Shown here piece by piece: positions 8,363 through 18,145 of a stretch of DNA of 55,798 nt. The notes beneath the pieces are model-generated. The model had not been told where the DNA came from. It ran no database searches and worked only from the letters and a program-made list of their open reading frames with translations. The translations under genes were made by a program, and so were the position numbers. The stretch is from Limnohabitans sp. (GTDB lineage Bacteria > Pseudomonadota > Gammaproteobacteria > Burkholderiales > Burkholderiaceae_C), in contig NZ_JAFEIF010000031.1 of assembly GCF_017848645.1 (NCBI RefSeq), positions 1-55,798 of the forward strand, given 5' to 3'. Each line of letters opens with the position of its first letter. Within the stretch, counting starts at the first letter, position 1.

Positions 8363-9136
8363 ATGACCAGCATTCCTGACGTCGTCATCAAAAACGGGCG
8401 CATCGTCACCGCCAACACCGCACAACACACCCGGGTCTACGCTGGCGTGGCCATTGTGGCCACTTTGGTGGCCACAGGCTTGGGTGGCTACATCATGGGC
8501 CAGTCGAGCGCCAAGCAGCCGCCTGCTGCCTCAGCCGCGCAGGTGCCAGACGCGCCCGCTGGCGTTGGGGCAACGCCCGCCACTTCGACCAGCACGCCCT
8601 CCAGCACATCTGCCCTCAGCGAGCCCCCCGAGTCCACGCAGTCGCTGCAAGCGGCCGTGTCGGCGTCGCTCAAAGACGTGACCCCCAACTCGGACAACGA
8701 AAAGAAATTTGTACAGGCACAACAAGACTACCTGCGGCAAAACCGGGAAACGCCCGAGCAAGTCAAAGCCCGGCTGGACCGTCTGGCCGCCGACCCCCAG
8801 GCGCTGGATGCACACAACCGCTCGGTCATGAACCGCGTCACCGCCAGCGCCAACCCCGCACCGCCCAACGATTTGGTGAAAGCGGTTCAGGCTTCACAAC
8901 GCGTCCTGCAGGCCCCGCCCCAAGATGCGATGACCGGCGCCCTCAAGGCCGAAGCGGCCGTGCGCGAAGCCGAAGGCAAAACCTATGTGGTGCGCCCGGG
9001 CGACACGCTGTGGGCCATTGCCCAGCGGATGTACGGCGACCCCTACCAATACAAACGCCTGTTTGACGCCAACCCCCGTGTGTTGGCCGCACCAGAGCAC
9101 ATCTTCCCCGGACAAGTGCTGCGCGTGCCAACCTGA
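8363..9136 (+). CDS. LysM domain protein with N-terminal membrane anchor
   Basis: A 257-residue protein. A short cytosolic N-terminus is followed by one hydrophobic helix at about residues 24-46 (VYAGVAIVATLVATGLGGYI) and a Ser/Ala/Pro/Thr-rich linker. A helical middle part (KKFVQAQQDYLRQNRETPEQ) follows, and the LysM domain fills the last 50 residues: TYVVRPGDTLWAIAQRMYGD, then RVLAAPEHIFPGQVLRVP. LysM domains bind peptidoglycan glycan chains, so it probably links inner membrane and wall. ATG 8363 has TGGAGG 6 bases upstream; the same frame is open far upstream but overlaps the rhodanese gene and is not coding there. Confidence 0.78.
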   Translation: MTSIPDVVIKNGRIVTANTAQHTRVYAGVAIVATLVATGLGGYIMGQSSAKQPPAASAAQVPDAPAGVGATPATSTSTPSSTSALSEPPESTQSLQAAVSASLKDVTPNSDNEKKFVQAQQDYLRQNRETPEQVKARLDRLAADPQALDAHNRSVMNRVTASANPAPPNDLVKAVQASQRVLQAPPQDAMTGALKAEAAVREAEGKTYVVRPGDTLWAIAQRMYGDPYQYKRLFDANPRVLAAPEHIFPGQVLRVPT

Positions 9137-9176
9137 GGCCCGGGAATGTGGGCTGGATGGGCGACAATCCCACCCC

Positions 9177-10037
9177 ATGAATCCACTTGCCACGTCCACC
9201 TACATCCTGACCCTGTCTTGCCCCGACCGCACCGGCATCGTGCATGCCGTCTCGGGCTTCTTGCTCGAGCGCGGGGGCAACATCGAAGAAGCGGCCCAAT
9301 ACAACGACCACGACACGGGTTTGTTTTTCATGCGCGTGCAGTTCGCTTGTGAACAAGCCGATGGCCCGACGCTGGAAGCGCAATGGGGCGAATTTGCCCA
9401 GACTTTCGGCATGAAATGGGACCTGCACGCCACCGCCCAGCCCATGCGCACCGTGATCATGGTCAGCAAGGAGGGCCACTGCCTGAACGACCTGCTGTTT
9501 CGCTGGAAGAGTGGCTTGCTGCCGCTCGATATCCGCGCCATCGTGAGCAACCACCGCGAGTTCTACCAACTGGCCGCCAGCTACAACGTGCCCTTTCACC
9601 ACATCCCGGTGACCGCTGCCACCAAACAACAGGCCGAAGCCAAGCAGTACGAGATCATCCAGGCCGAAGGCGCCGAGCTGGTGGTGCTGGCGCGTTACAT
9701 GCAAATCCTGAGCGATGACCTGTGCCGCAAGCTGGCCGGTCGGGCCATCAACATCCACCACAGCTTTTTGCCCAGCTTCAAAGGGGCCAAGCCTTACTAC
9801 CAGGCACACGACCGGGGCGTGAAGCTGATCGGTGCCACCGCCCACTATGTCACCGCCGATCTGGACGAAGGCCCGATCATCGAACAAGATGTGGCCCGTG
9901 TGGACCACAGCAAAACCGTGGAAGACCTCACGGCCCAAGGCCGCGACACCGAAAGCCAGGTGCTGGCCCGCGCCGTGAAGTGGCACAGCGAGCACCGCGT
10001 GCTGATCAACGGCCACAAAACTGTGATCTTTAAATAA
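9177..10037 (+). CDS. purU: Formyltetrahydrofolate deformylase
   Basis: Hydrolyses 10-formyltetrahydrofolate to formate and tetrahydrofolate, balancing one-carbon pools and supplying formate. At 286 residues it has the standard layout. An ACT domain comes first (YILTLSCPDRTGIVHAVSGF, residues about 8-90), then a formyltransferase domain with AIVSNHREF, the catalytic INIHHSFLPSF (His in the HxSxLP signature) and DEGPIIEQD. The in-frame extension upstream lies inside the LysM gene, so ATG 9177 is the start. A LysR-type gene follows after 47 bases. PurU is often near glycine or one-carbon genes, and the neighbour regulator is GcvA-like. Confidence 0.93.
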   Translation: MNPLATSTYILTLSCPDRTGIVHAVSGFLLERGGNIEEAAQYNDHDTGLFFMRVQFACEQADGPTLEAQWGEFAQTFGMKWDLHATAQPMRTVIMVSKEGHCLNDLLFRWKSGLLPLDIRAIVSNHREFYQLAASYNVPFHHIPVTAATKQQAEAKQYEIIQAEGAELVVLARYMQILSDDLCRKLAGRAINIHHSFLPSFKGAKPYYQAHDRGVKLIGATAHYVTADLDEGPIIEQDVARVDHSKTVEDLTAQGRDTESQVLARAVKWHSEHRVLINGHKTVIFK

Positions 10038-10084
10038 ATGTTTTTGCGGGACAGATCTTCAGCTCTGGCCCGAACTGATTCACC

Positions 10085-10960
10085 ATGTCCGCCACCTCAC
10101 GCATACCGCCCATCCAGTGTCTTTTGACCTTTGAGGCGCTGGCACGATTGCGCAGCGTGACCCAAGCGGCCGAAGAGCTGTGCGTGACGCCCAGCGCCGT
10201 GAGCCACCGCGTCAAGCAGCTCGAGCAAATCATCGGCACCAAGCTGTTTGGCCGGGCCGATTTTTCGCTCACCACCGAAGGCAATGAATACCTGGCCCAT
10301 GTGCGCGAGGGCCTGGTGTCGCTGCAGCGCTTTCCCAGCGCCAGCAACACACCTGGGCGTCGCAAACTGCGCCTGGCGGTCACACCCACCTTTGCACGCT
10401 CGGTGCTGATGCCGCGCCTCAAGCACTTTTTAGATGCTTATCCTGAAATCGACATCACGCTGCAAGTGAGCATTCCCCTGCTCGACGTGGTGGCCGAAGA
10501 CGCCGATTTGACGGTGCGTTTTGGCACGGGACGCTATTCGGACGTGGAGCACATTTGTCTGGCCAAGGACGATGTGACGCCCCTGGCATCGCCCGCCTGG
10601 TTGCGTGAAAACGGCCCCTTTGCCAGCGTGGAAGATCTGCAGCGCGTGCCCTTGTTGCGCAGCCCGCTGGAGCCCTGGCGCACCTGGTTTGCGGCGCACG
10701 ATCTGGACTGGCCAGAGCCCTTGGACGGCTCGTCCTTCAATGACATCGGCCTGATGTGCGACGCCGCAGCCCAAGGCCTGGGCGTGGGCCTGATCCGTAC
10801 CAAACTGGGCGCGCCTTGGGTGGAAAGCGGCCAGTTGGTGCGCCTGTTCGAGCGCAGCGTGCCCAGCCCACATGCCCACTACCTGTGCTGGCGCACCGGC
10901 ACCATGGAACGCTGGGAATGCGCCACCTTTGCCGACTGGCTGAAAAAAGCGCTGGCTTGA
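10085..10960 (+). CDS. LysR-family regulator, GcvA-like
   Basis: A 291-residue regulator with a LysR helix-turn-helix at residues about 8-67 (FEALARLRSVTQAAEELCVTP, then SAVSHRVKQLEQIIGTKLFG) and a substrate-binding-like effector domain. The opening IPPIQCLLTFEALARLRS and the later WLRENGPF, TWFAAHDLDWPEPLDGSSF segments resemble the GcvA group, which controls glycine cleavage and beta-lactamase genes. It lies in the same direction as purU and 85 bases before a glcD-type gene. Its targets are unknown. Confidence 0.85.
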   Translation: MSATSRIPPIQCLLTFEALARLRSVTQAAEELCVTPSAVSHRVKQLEQIIGTKLFGRADFSLTTEGNEYLAHVREGLVSLQRFPSASNTPGRRKLRLAVTPTFARSVLMPRLKHFLDAYPEIDITLQVSIPLLDVVAEDADLTVRFGTGRYSDVEHICLAKDDVTPLASPAWLRENGPFASVEDLQRVPLLRSPLEPWRTWFAAHDLDWPEPLDGSSFNDIGLMCDAAAQGLGVGLIRTKLGAPWVESGQLVRLFERSVPSPHAHYLCWRTGTMERWECATFADWLKKALA

Positions 10961-10966
10961 TTTCAC

Positions 10967-10999
10967 AAGCCCTTCAAAGAATATTCAGCCCAAGGGCTT
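10967..10999. terminator. Hairpin between lysR and glcD-type gene
   Basis: AAGCCCTT (10967-10974) pairs perfectly with AAGGGCTT (10992-10999). The right arm also belongs to an alternative hairpin, since CCCAAG (10989-10994) can pair with CTTGGG shortly after. Two mutually exclusive stems suggest a terminator or attenuator-like leader before the oxidase gene; no T-run follows. Confidence 0.35.
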
Positions 11000-11045
11000 G
11001 CGCTTGGGCGTACATTCAGGCCTTCATTTCAAGGTTTTGCACGCC

Positions 11046-12554
11046 ATGAGCGCCCACACCCCCGACGAAACACAGCAACTGACCGCCACCGAACGTGCCG
11101 AGCGCCAACGCGCTGTGGTGCAGGCCTTGGGCCGGGTGTTGCCCGCCGACGCGATTTTGTACACGCCTGAAGACACCACGCCTTACGAGTGCGACGGCCT
11201 GACCGCCTACCGCGAGCGGCCTTTGGTGGTGGCGCTCCCCGAGACCGAAGCGCAGGTGCAGGCCGTGCTCAAAGCCTGCCACGCCCTGGCGGTGCCTGTG
11301 GTGGCACGCGGCGCGGGCACGGGTCTGTCGGGCGGCGCCATGCCGCACCGCATGGGCGTGACGCTGTCCATGGCCCGCTTCAACCAGATCAAAACCGTGG
11401 ACCCCGTGAGCCGCACGGCGGTGGTGCAATGCGGTGTGCGCAACCTGGCCATCAGCGAAGCGGCAGCGCCTTATGGGCTGTATTACGCACCCGATCCGTC
11501 CAGCCAGATCGCCTGCACGATTGGCGGCAACGTGGCTGAAAACTCGGGCGGCGTGCACTGCCTCAAATACGGCCTCACCGTGCACAACGTGCTCAAGGTG
11601 AAGGGCTTCACCATCGAAGGTGACCCGATTGAATTTGGCAGCGACGCGCTCGACACCTCGGGCTACGACCTGCTGGCCGTGCTGGTGGGCAGCGAAGGCA
11701 TGCTGGCCGTGACGACCGAAGTCACCGTCAAGCTGGTGCCCAAACCGCAACTGGCCCGCTGCATCATGGCCAGCTTTGACGATGTGCGCAAAGCCGGTGA
11801 CGCGGTGGCCGCTGTCATTGCGGCGGGCATCATCCCGGCCGGGCTGGAGATGATGGACGGCCCCATGACGATTGCCGTGGAAGACTTTGTTCATGCGGGC
11901 TACGACCTGAGCGCAGCGGCGATTTTGCTCTGCGAGAGCGATGGCACGCCCGAAGAGGTGGAAGAAGAAATCGGCCGCATGAGCGCGGTGCTGCGCGGCT
12001 GCGGCGCCACGGCCATTTCGGTCAGCCGCGACGAAGCCCAGCGCCTCAAATTCTGGAGCGGCCGCAAAAACGCCTTCCCCGCCTCGGGCCGCATCAGCCC
12101 CGACTACATGTGCATGGACTCGACCATCCCGCGCAAGCGCCTGGCCGACATCCTGCAAGCCATCTCGGAGATGGAAGAAAAATACGCTTTGCGCTGCCTG
12201 AACGTGTTCCATGCGGGCGACGGCAACCTGCATCCGCTGATCCTGTTCGACGCGAACGATGCCGACCAGCTGCGCCGCTGCGAGCTGTTTGGTGCCGACA
12301 TCCTGGAAACCAGCGTGGCCATGGGCGGCACCGTCACGGGTGAGCACGGCGTGGGCATCGAGAAAGTGAACAGCATGTGCGTGCAGTTCAGCCCGGAAGA
12401 AAACGAGCAGATGTTCGCCGTCAAACGCGCCTTTGACCCGCAAGGCCTGCTCAACCCCGGCAAGGTGATTCCGACACTGAACCGCTGCGCCGAGTACGGC
12501 CGCATGCTGGTGCGTGCGGGGGCCATCAAGCACCCGGAGCTGGAACGATTCTGA
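11046..12554 (+). CDS. FAD-linked 2-hydroxyacid oxidase, GlcD-like
   Basis: A 502-residue flavoprotein of the vanillyl-alcohol-oxidase fold, most like GlcD, the FAD subunit of glycolate oxidase, or a D-lactate dehydrogenase. The FAD-binding region has VVARGAGTGLSGGAMP, CTIGGNVAENSGGVHCLKYG and YDLLAVLVGSEGMLAVTTEV. The C-terminal domain has LNVFHAGDGNLHPLILF and TVTGEHGVGIEKV with catalytic His residues, and ends FDPQGLLNPGKV. It would oxidise glycolate or D-lactate and pass electrons onward. The usual partner genes glcE and glcF do not follow; radA lies convergent instead. It may work alone as a lactate-type dehydrogenase, or its partners may lie elsewhere. Confidence 0.85.
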   Translation: MSAHTPDETQQLTATERAERQRAVVQALGRVLPADAILYTPEDTTPYECDGLTAYRERPLVVALPETEAQVQAVLKACHALAVPVVARGAGTGLSGGAMPHRMGVTLSMARFNQIKTVDPVSRTAVVQCGVRNLAISEAAAPYGLYYAPDPSSQIACTIGGNVAENSGGVHCLKYGLTVHNVLKVKGFTIEGDPIEFGSDALDTSGYDLLAVLVGSEGMLAVTTEVTVKLVPKPQLARCIMASFDDVRKAGDAVAAVIAAGIIPAGLEMMDGPMTIAVEDFVHAGYDLSAAAILLCESDGTPEEVEEEIGRMSAVLRGCGATAISVSRDEAQRLKFWSGRKNAFPASGRISPDYMCMDSTIPRKRLADILQAISEMEEKYALRCLNVFHAGDGNLHPLILFDANDADQLRRCELFGADILETSVAMGGTVTGEHGVGIEKVNSMCVQFSPEENEQMFAVKRAFDPQGLLNPGKVIPTLNRCAEYGRMLVRAGAIKHPELERF

Positions 12555-12586
12555 GGTCTGGGCGGGGGCTGCGGGGCCGCCCTCAG
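12551..12586. terminator. Bidirectional hairpin between glcD-type gene and radA
   Basis: GGGCGG (12560-12565) pairs with CCGCCC (12577-12582), and CTGAGG (12551-12556) and CCTCAG (12581-12586) form an overlapping outer pair. The structure covers both stop codons of the converging genes, so it probably limits read-through in both directions. Confidence 0.45.
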
Positions 12587-13968
12587 TCCAGCCCGCGCAC
12601 CACCTGCATGGCTTCTTCGATGCGCTCGACCGGGTAAATCTTCAGGCCTTCAAAAGCCTTGTCGTTCTTCTTGGGGGCGTTGGCCTTGGGCACCACCGCC
12701 ACCTTGAAGCCGAGTTTGGCGGCTTCTTTCAGGCGGTCTTGTCCACGCGGCGCAGGGCGCACTTCTCCGGCCAAACCCACCTCGCCAAAAGCAATGAAAC
12801 CCTTGGGCAAAGCTTTGCCGCGCAGGCTGCTGGTGATCGCCAGCATCACCGCCAAGTCGGCTGCAGGTTCACTGATGCGCACGCCGCCCACCGCGTTCAC
12901 AAACACGTCCTGGTCCATGCAGGCCACACCCGCATGGCGGTGCAGCACCGCCAGCAGCATGGCCAGGCGGTCGCGGTCCAGGCCCACGCTCAAGCGCCGG
13001 GGCGACGGGCCGCCGCTGTCTACCAGAGCTTGAATCTCGACCAGCAAAGGCCGTGTCCCTTCGAGCGTGACCATCACGCAGCTGCCGGGCACGGGCTCGG
13101 CGTGTTGGCTCAAGAAAATGGCGCTGGGGTTGCTCACGCCCTTGAGGCCTTTTTCGGTCATGGCAAACACGCCAATTTCGTTCACCGCGCCAAAGCGGTT
13201 CTTGATGGCACGGATGAGGCGGAAGTTCGAATGCGTGTCGCCTTCAAAGTACAGCACCGTGTCCACCATGTGCTCCAGCACGCGAGGGCCAGCGAGCGCG
13301 CCTTCTTTGGTGACATGGCCGACCAGCACGATGGTGGTGCCGGTCGATTTGGCGGTGCGCGTGAGGTGCGCCGCGCATTCGCGCACCTGCGCCACCGAGC
13401 CGGGGGCGCTGGTGAGTTGGTCCGAATACACCGTCTGGATCGAATCGATGATGGCGATGCCCGGCTGGCGCGACTGCAGCGTGTGCAAAATCTTCTCGAG
13501 CTGGATTTCGGGCAGCACAGGCACTTGCGAGTCGGGCAGGCCCAGGCGGCGCGAGCGCATGGCCACCTGCGCGCCGCTTTCTTCGCCCGTCACATACAAG
13601 GTGTTCATGCCACTGCGCTGCAGCGCGTCCACCGCTTGCAAGAGCAAGGTGGATTTGCCAATGCCCGGGTCGCCGCCGATCAGCACCACCCCGCCTTCAA
13701 CCATGCCGCCGCCCAGCACCCGGTCGAGCTCGTCGATACCAGTAGGGTGGCGCTCAAAGTCGGCCGCTTCGATCTGGGCCAGTGGCAGCACCTCGGACGT
13801 GGGGGCCAACGAGGCGTGTACCGAGCCAAAGCGGTTTTTGCCTGCAGCGGGCTCGCTCGAACCCTCGATCAAGGTGTTCCAGGCGTTGCAGCTGGGGCAT
13901 TTGCCCATCCAGCGGGCGCTGGTGCCGCCGCATTCGGTGCAGGTGAATATCGATTTGTCTTTGGCCAT
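12583..13968 (-). CDS. radA: DNA repair protein RadA
   Basis: ATP-dependent, RecA-like motor that drives branch migration in recombinational repair. At 461 residues it has the normal length. Domains in order are a C4 zinc finger (C10, C13, C24, C27 in CTECGG and CPSC), an ATPase core with Walker A GGDPGIGKSTL and the family-specific KNRFG motif (IKNRFGAVNEIGVF), and a C-terminal Lon-like domain (DVFVNAVGGVRISEPAADLA). ATG 13968 gives MAKDKSIFTCTECGG, the typical start; an in-frame extension upstream lacks conservation. Its 3' end converges on the glcD-type gene. Confidence 0.96.
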   Translation of the reverse strand: MAKDKSIFTCTECGGTSARWMGKCPSCNAWNTLIEGSSEPAAGKNRFGSVHASLAPTSEVLPLAQIEAADFERHPTGIDELDRVLGGGMVEGGVVLIGGDPGIGKSTLLLQAVDALQRSGMNTLYVTGEESGAQVAMRSRRLGLPDSQVPVLPEIQLEKILHTLQSRQPGIAIIDSIQTVYSDQLTSAPGSVAQVRECAAHLTRTAKSTGTTIVLVGHVTKEGALAGPRVLEHMVDTVLYFEGDTHSNFRLIRAIKNRFGAVNEIGVFAMTEKGLKGVSNPSAIFLSQHAEPVPGSCVMVTLEGTRPLLVEIQALVDSGGPSPRRLSVGLDRDRLAMLLAVLHRHAGVACMDQDVFVNAVGGVRISEPAADLAVMLAITSSLRGKALPKGFIAFGEVGLAGEVRPAPRGQDRLKEAAKLGFKVAVVPKANAPKKNDKAFEGLKIYPVERIEEAMQVVRGLD

Positions 13969-14066
13969 GGGGGGTGATTGTGCCTTTGGGCGGGGGCGTG
14001 TGTCGGACGCATGCCGCAGGTGCGTCAGACCTGAAAGCTTCAGGCCGTCAACACCCGTCTGCGCAG

Positions 14067-15146
14067 TCAGGCTCCGACGCCCGTCCCTTCGTGCAAGGAT
14101 GCGCTGAGCCAAGCCTGCACCCACTCGCGCGTGATGTCACTCGCACTCAGGCTGCGCGCGCTCGATGCGTTCTGGCCAGACCACAGGGGCGTGAAGTCGC
14201 TCAGGCCTTGTGCTTCGGCGGCGGCCCGCAAAGGCGCGATGGCCGCAGTGGCCAGAGGAAATGCAGGGGCCGCCTCATTCAAAGGCCCCAATTCACGCAT
14301 CAGGCGGTTGACGATGCCGCGCGCCGGACGGCCGCTGAACAAGGTGGTCAAGGCGGTGTGCTGGGCAGCAGGTGACTGCAAGGCGGCGCGGTGCAACGGG
14401 CTGGTGCCCGCTTCGTGGCTGCACAAATAGGCCGTGCCGATTTGCACCCCCGAAGCGCCCAACTGCCGGGCTGCCGCCACGGCTTGGGCCGTGCCCACAC
14501 CGCCCGCAGCGATCACCGGCACATCCACAGCCTGCACGATTTGGGGCAACAAGGCGAAAGTGCCCATTTGCGTGCTCAGGTCGTCCGTCAAGAACATGCC
14601 CCGGTGCCCACCCGCCTCCAGCCCCTGGGCGATGACCGCATCGGCGCCGTGCGCCTGCAGCCAGCGGGCTTCTGCCACCGTGGTGGCCGATGACAGCACG
14701 AATGCACCCCAGCTTTTGACGCGCGCCAGCAAATCGGGCGCGGGCAAGCCAAAGTGAAAGCTCACCACCGCGGGGCGAAACGCCTCCAGCACATCGGCGC
14801 TGTCGTGCCCGAAGGGCACACGCCCTGGGCCCCCTGGCATTGGGGATGCGTCCAAGCCAAACTCGCTGTAATACGGCGCCAGGGCCTTGTGCCACCCAGC
14901 TTCACGCTCAGCATTCGGCGTGGGCTGCGCATGGCAAAAAAAGTTGACGTTGTAGGGCGCAGGGGTGGCTGCCGTCAGCGCCTGGAGTTCGGCCTGCAAG
15001 GCGTCCGGGCTGAGCATGGCTGCGGGCAAAGCCCCCAGCCCCCCGGCCTGGCACACGGCCAAAGCCAAGCGGTGGTTTTGTGCGCCCGCCATGGGGGCCT
15101 GAAAAATGGGCGCTTTAAGACCCAAGTGTTGGAGGAGTTGTGACAT
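14067..15146 (-). CDS. Nitronate monooxygenase-like flavoprotein
   Basis: A 359-residue FMN-dependent TIM-barrel enzyme of the nitronate monooxygenase (2-nitropropane dioxygenase) family. It shows the N-terminal PIFQAPMAGA, the central QGLEAGGHRG (with the catalytic-type His), PVIAAGGVGTAQAVAAARQLG for FMN phosphate binding, and GVQIGTAYLCSHEAG. Members oxidise nitroalkane anions such as propionate 3-nitronate, which are toxic to succinate dehydrogenase. ATG 15146 is preceded by a GGAGG-free region, so translation may be modest. Its stop lies 98 bases before the radA start in the same direction. Confidence 0.85.
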   Translation of the reverse strand: MSQLLQHLGLKAPIFQAPMAGAQNHRLALAVCQAGGLGALPAAMLSPDALQAELQALTAATPAPYNVNFFCHAQPTPNAEREAGWHKALAPYYSEFGLDASPMPGGPGRVPFGHDSADVLEAFRPAVVSFHFGLPAPDLLARVKSWGAFVLSSATTVAEARWLQAHGADAVIAQGLEAGGHRGMFLTDDLSTQMGTFALLPQIVQAVDVPVIAAGGVGTAQAVAAARQLGASGVQIGTAYLCSHEAGTSPLHRAALQSPAAQHTALTTLFSGRPARGIVNRLMRELGPLNEAAPAFPLATAAIAPLRAAAEAQGLSDFTPLWSGQNASSARSLSASDITREWVQAWLSASLHEGTGVGA

Positions 15147-15193
15147 GGCCGCACTTTAATGCCTGCGCCGTGTGTCTGCACACCCCCAAGCTG

Positions 15194-17875
15194 TCAGGCC
15201 GCGAGTTGGCGAGGAAACTCTTCGCGCAGCAAACCCCTGATTTCATGGCGCAGCGCATCCACGGCAATGGGCTTGGACACATAACCGTCCATGCCTGCGG
15301 CCAGATAGCGCTCCTTGTCACCCTTGAGGGCATTGGCCGTGACGGCAATGATGGGCGTGCGTTTGAGTTGCTGGTTTTTCTCCAGCGTGCGGATGATTTC
15401 AGCGGCTTCCACCCCGCCCATTTCGGGCATGTGGATGTCCATCAGGATCAGATCGAACTCACGGGTTGAAAAAGCTTCGATGGCCTCGATGCCGTTGTTG
15501 GCGATGCTGACCTCGTAGCCCATGCGCTGCAACAAAATGGTCTCAAGGGTCTGGTTGATCGGCGTGTCTTCGACCAGCAATATGCGCTGCGATTTGAAAG
15601 AGGGCGCGGGCGCGGGAGCGGGGACGGATGCAGAGGTGGCCATGGTCTGCGTCAAGCCGTTCAAAACACCCACCATTTCGTTGACGTCGATCGGTTTGAC
15701 CAGAAAGCCCTGAATGCCTTGCGGGTCCAACTGCTCCTGGCTGATTTGCTCGCTCAGGGCCCCCATCATGATGATGGGCATTTGCGCCGCTGAAAACAGC
15801 TGCCTCAACTGCGCGGCCAAAGCGAAGCCATCGATGTCGGGCATGTTCACATCAATCAGGGCGCATCGGGCTTGGCGCAACTGGGGCGAATGCAGCGCCT
15901 GTGCAGCGCCGTCCACGGCGGCCGTGTTCAGACCCAAGTTTTGCAGTTGGTGACTGAGTACCTTGCGGCTGCTGGCGTTGTCATCCACCAGCAAAAGCGT
16001 TTGACCGGCCCAGGTTGCGGCCAAGGATTGCGCGCTGGCAGACGCATCGACCAAGGTGTGCAACTGCACATTGAAGCTGAAGGCGCTGCCATGCCCGAGT
16101 TGACTGCTCACGCTGATGTCGCCCCCCATCATGCGCACCAGGCTGCGGCTGATGGCCAGGCCCAAGCCTGTGCCGCCGAATCGTCGCACCGTGCTGGAGT
16201 CGGCTTGGGTGAACACATCAAAAATCAGGGCCTGTTTGTCGGGCGCAATGCCGATGCCGGTGTCTTTGACGGTGAACTGCAGCCAGACGCCATCGCGGTT
16301 AGGCGGGGTGACCATGGGTTTGATGCACAGCAAAATTTCACCTTGCGCCGTGAATTTGATGGCATTGCCCAGCAAATTGGTGATCACCTGCTGCAGGCGC
16401 AGGGGGTCACCAATGACCTCGTCGGGCACGTCGCTTCCCAAATCGCAAACCAGTTCGAGCTCTTTTTCACTGGCCCGCAAAGACAGTGTGCGCGTGGCCT
16501 GCCGAATCAGGCTGTGCAATGAAAACGGGTGCGGGTCCAGACTGAGCTTGCGCGCCTCGATTTTGGAAAAGTCCAGGATGTCATTGATCACGGCCAGCAA
16601 AGAGTGCGCCGATGTCGAGACCATGTCCAGGTAACTTCTTTGCTCAGCCGTCAAACGGGTTTGCAGGCACAGCTCGGTCATGCCCAGAATGCCGTTCATG
16701 GGCGTGCGGATTTCATGGCTCATGTTGGCCAGAAAGTCACTCTTGGAGGCATTGGCCGCTTGCGCGGCATCGCGCGCCCTGGCCAGATCTTTTTCGGCGT
16801 GGATGCGCGCATCCACGAATTCATTGAAAGCGTGCGTAACCGTCTGGATTTCATGACCGCCCACTTGGGCAATGGGCGCGACGACCTGACCATCGCGCAT
16901 GCGGGCAGCCGTCTGGTGCATGGCCTGGGCCAAACCATCCAAAGGCCGCACCACGCGTGCCACAAAAATCCACAGCAATGGCACCATCACCAGCAGCAAC
17001 AGGCCACTGAGACCCAGCATTTTTCGGTAAAGGTTTTCCACAGGCGCAAAGGCCTCAGCAGAGGGCACCACAGAAGCCACAATCCAGCCTGTGGTCGCCA
17101 GTTTTTTGAAGGTGAACAAGCCCTTGACGCCGCGCGTGTTGTAGCCCTCTTGCGTGCCTTCGAAGCCTTTCATGGCATTTTCAAACGGGATGTTGCCGCT
17201 GTTGGGCGGGACGGTCTTGAAAATCAGCGCTGGATCGGGGTGGGCAATGCGCAGACGGTCCTGACTGACCAGGTAGTAGTAGCCGGTCTCGCCGTTCTTG
17301 CGGCTGGCAATCGAGCCCAACAAATTGGGCTTGTAAAGGTTGAGAACCCCGCCCATGATGCCCACCAACTGATCGTTGGCGTCTTTGATGGGCGCGGCCA
17401 CGACCACAATGGGCTGTTGTGTGGCCCGCCCCAGAATGGGCGTGGAAATCACAGGCTTGCCTGTCTTGATGACGCCTTGTATGTAGTCGCGGGTCGACAT
17501 GTCCAGCGTCCTGCGCCCTGGCTTGACCGGCCAGTCGACCAAAAGGACACCCTTGGCGTCGAAAACATAGAGATCGTCAAACACCGTCAGCAAAGCCTTT
17601 TCGTCCTGGACAAACTTTTCAAGGCTGTCCAGCTGTCCCATCGAAGCCATGGGCACATTGCGGGCCACTTGGGCCAACATGCTGATGCTGTCCTGGAGTT
17701 TTTCATCGAGGTGGCTGGCCAATTCACTCAGCTGGCGAAACTCGTGCTTTTCAATCCTCTGCACGATGTCTGTTCGCATCACCTGAAACTGCAGGGCAAA
17801 TTGGGCCAGCAGCAGCGCGACGGCCAGAGCCATGGCACCGAGGGACAGTTGTAATTTGAGGCTGAGGTTTTTCAT
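15194..17875 (-). CDS. Hybrid sensor histidine kinase with two receiver domains
   Basis: An 893-residue inner-membrane signalling protein. A transmembrane helix at about 11-32 is followed by a periplasmic Cache-type sensor domain (about 35-280, with [21 protein letters not shown] and [20 protein letters not shown]). Then come a second helix (about 286-308), a HAMP-like linker and HisKA with H387 in [12 protein letters not shown]. The ATPase domain has N box [11 protein letters not shown]1 DTGIGI and G2 [13 protein letters not shown]1 (about 626-742, D675) and REC2 (about 763-885, D813) complete it. No Hpt or output domain is present, so phosphate must pass to another protein. Cache sensors often bind small acids or amino acids. 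ATG 17875 is chosen because it places the helix directly after the start. It is divergent from the hpa cluster, but a link is not proven. Confidence 0.9.
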   Translation of the reverse strand: MKNLSLKLQLSLGAMALAVALLLAQFALQFQVMRTDIVQRIEKHEFRQLSELASHLDEKLQDSISMLAQVARNVPMASMGQLDSLEKFVQDEKALLTVFDDLYVFDAKGVLLVDWPVKPGRRTLDMSTRDYIQGVIKTGKPVISTPILGRATQQPIVVVAAPIKDANDQLVGIMGGVLNLYKPNLLGSIASRKNGETGYYYLVSQDRLRIAHPDPALIFKTVPPNSGNIPFENAMKGFEGTQEGYNTRGVKGLFTFKKLATTGWIVASVVPSAEAFAPVENLYRKMLGLSGLLLLVMVPLLWIFVARVVRPLDGLAQAMHQTAARMRDGQVVAPIAQVGGHEIQTVTHAFNEFVDARIHAEKDLARARDAAQAANASKSDFLANMSHEIRTPMNGILGMTELCLQTRLTAEQRSYLDMVSTSAHSLLAVINDILDFSKIEARKLSLDPHPFSLHSLIRQATRTLSLRASEKELELVCDLGSDVPDEVIGDPLRLQQVITNLLGNAIKFTAQGEILLCIKPMVTPPNRDGVWLQFTVKDTGIGIAPDKQALIFDVFTQADSSTVRRFGGTGLGLAISRSLVRMMGGDISVSSQLGHGSAFSFNVQLHTLVDASASAQSLAATWAGQTLLLVDDNASSRKVLSHQLQNLGLNTAAVDGAAQALHSPQLRQARCALIDVNMPDIDGFALAAQLRQLFSAAQMPIIMMGALSEQISQEQLDPQGIQGFLVKPIDVNEMVGVLNGLTQTMATSASVPAPAPAPSFKSQRILLVEDTPINQTLETILLQRMGYEVSIANNGIEAIEAFSTREFDLILMDIHMPEMGGVEAAEIIRTLEKNQQLKRTPIIAVTANALKGDKERYLAAGMDGYVSKPIAVDALRHEIRGLLREEFPRQLAA

Positions 17876-18145
17876 CGATCGTTCAAGCCTGCGGCGTGAT
17901 CCGGTGTGTTGACTGACTGGCCATGAAAGTAATCCGCGAACAAGGCTTGCCGTGTGACAGCCAAGAGGTTCAATTGCGCTCGATTCTAGTCTCGCGCCCC
18001 ATTTACCAATACCAAATAACACATATTTACCAATTTATACCCCCATAAGAGCACCATTCCCAAGACCACATCTGTTCATCAACTTGCACAAACAAGGGAA
18101 AACACGCAGACGAAGCCCTCGCCAATCAATTAACATATTAAATAA
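17876..18145. promoter_or_regulatory. Divergent regulatory region of the kinase gene and hpaR
   Basis: A 270-base AT-rich spacer. It holds a 10-bp direct repeat, ATTTACCAAT, at 18001-18010 and 18025-18034, enclosing a dyad AAATA (18014-18018) / TATTT (18024-18028). It also holds a short dyad TTAA-CATA-TTAA at 18130-18141, five bases before the hpaR start. MarR-family HpaR proteins repress their own operon through AT-rich palindromes, so the 18130 dyad is the best operator candidate. No gene is seen in the spacer. Confidence 0.45.

Noticed and set aside
11016..12533. A 505-codon minus-strand frame
   Set aside because: Antisense shadow of the glcD-type gene; His/Ala/Gln-rich with no motif.
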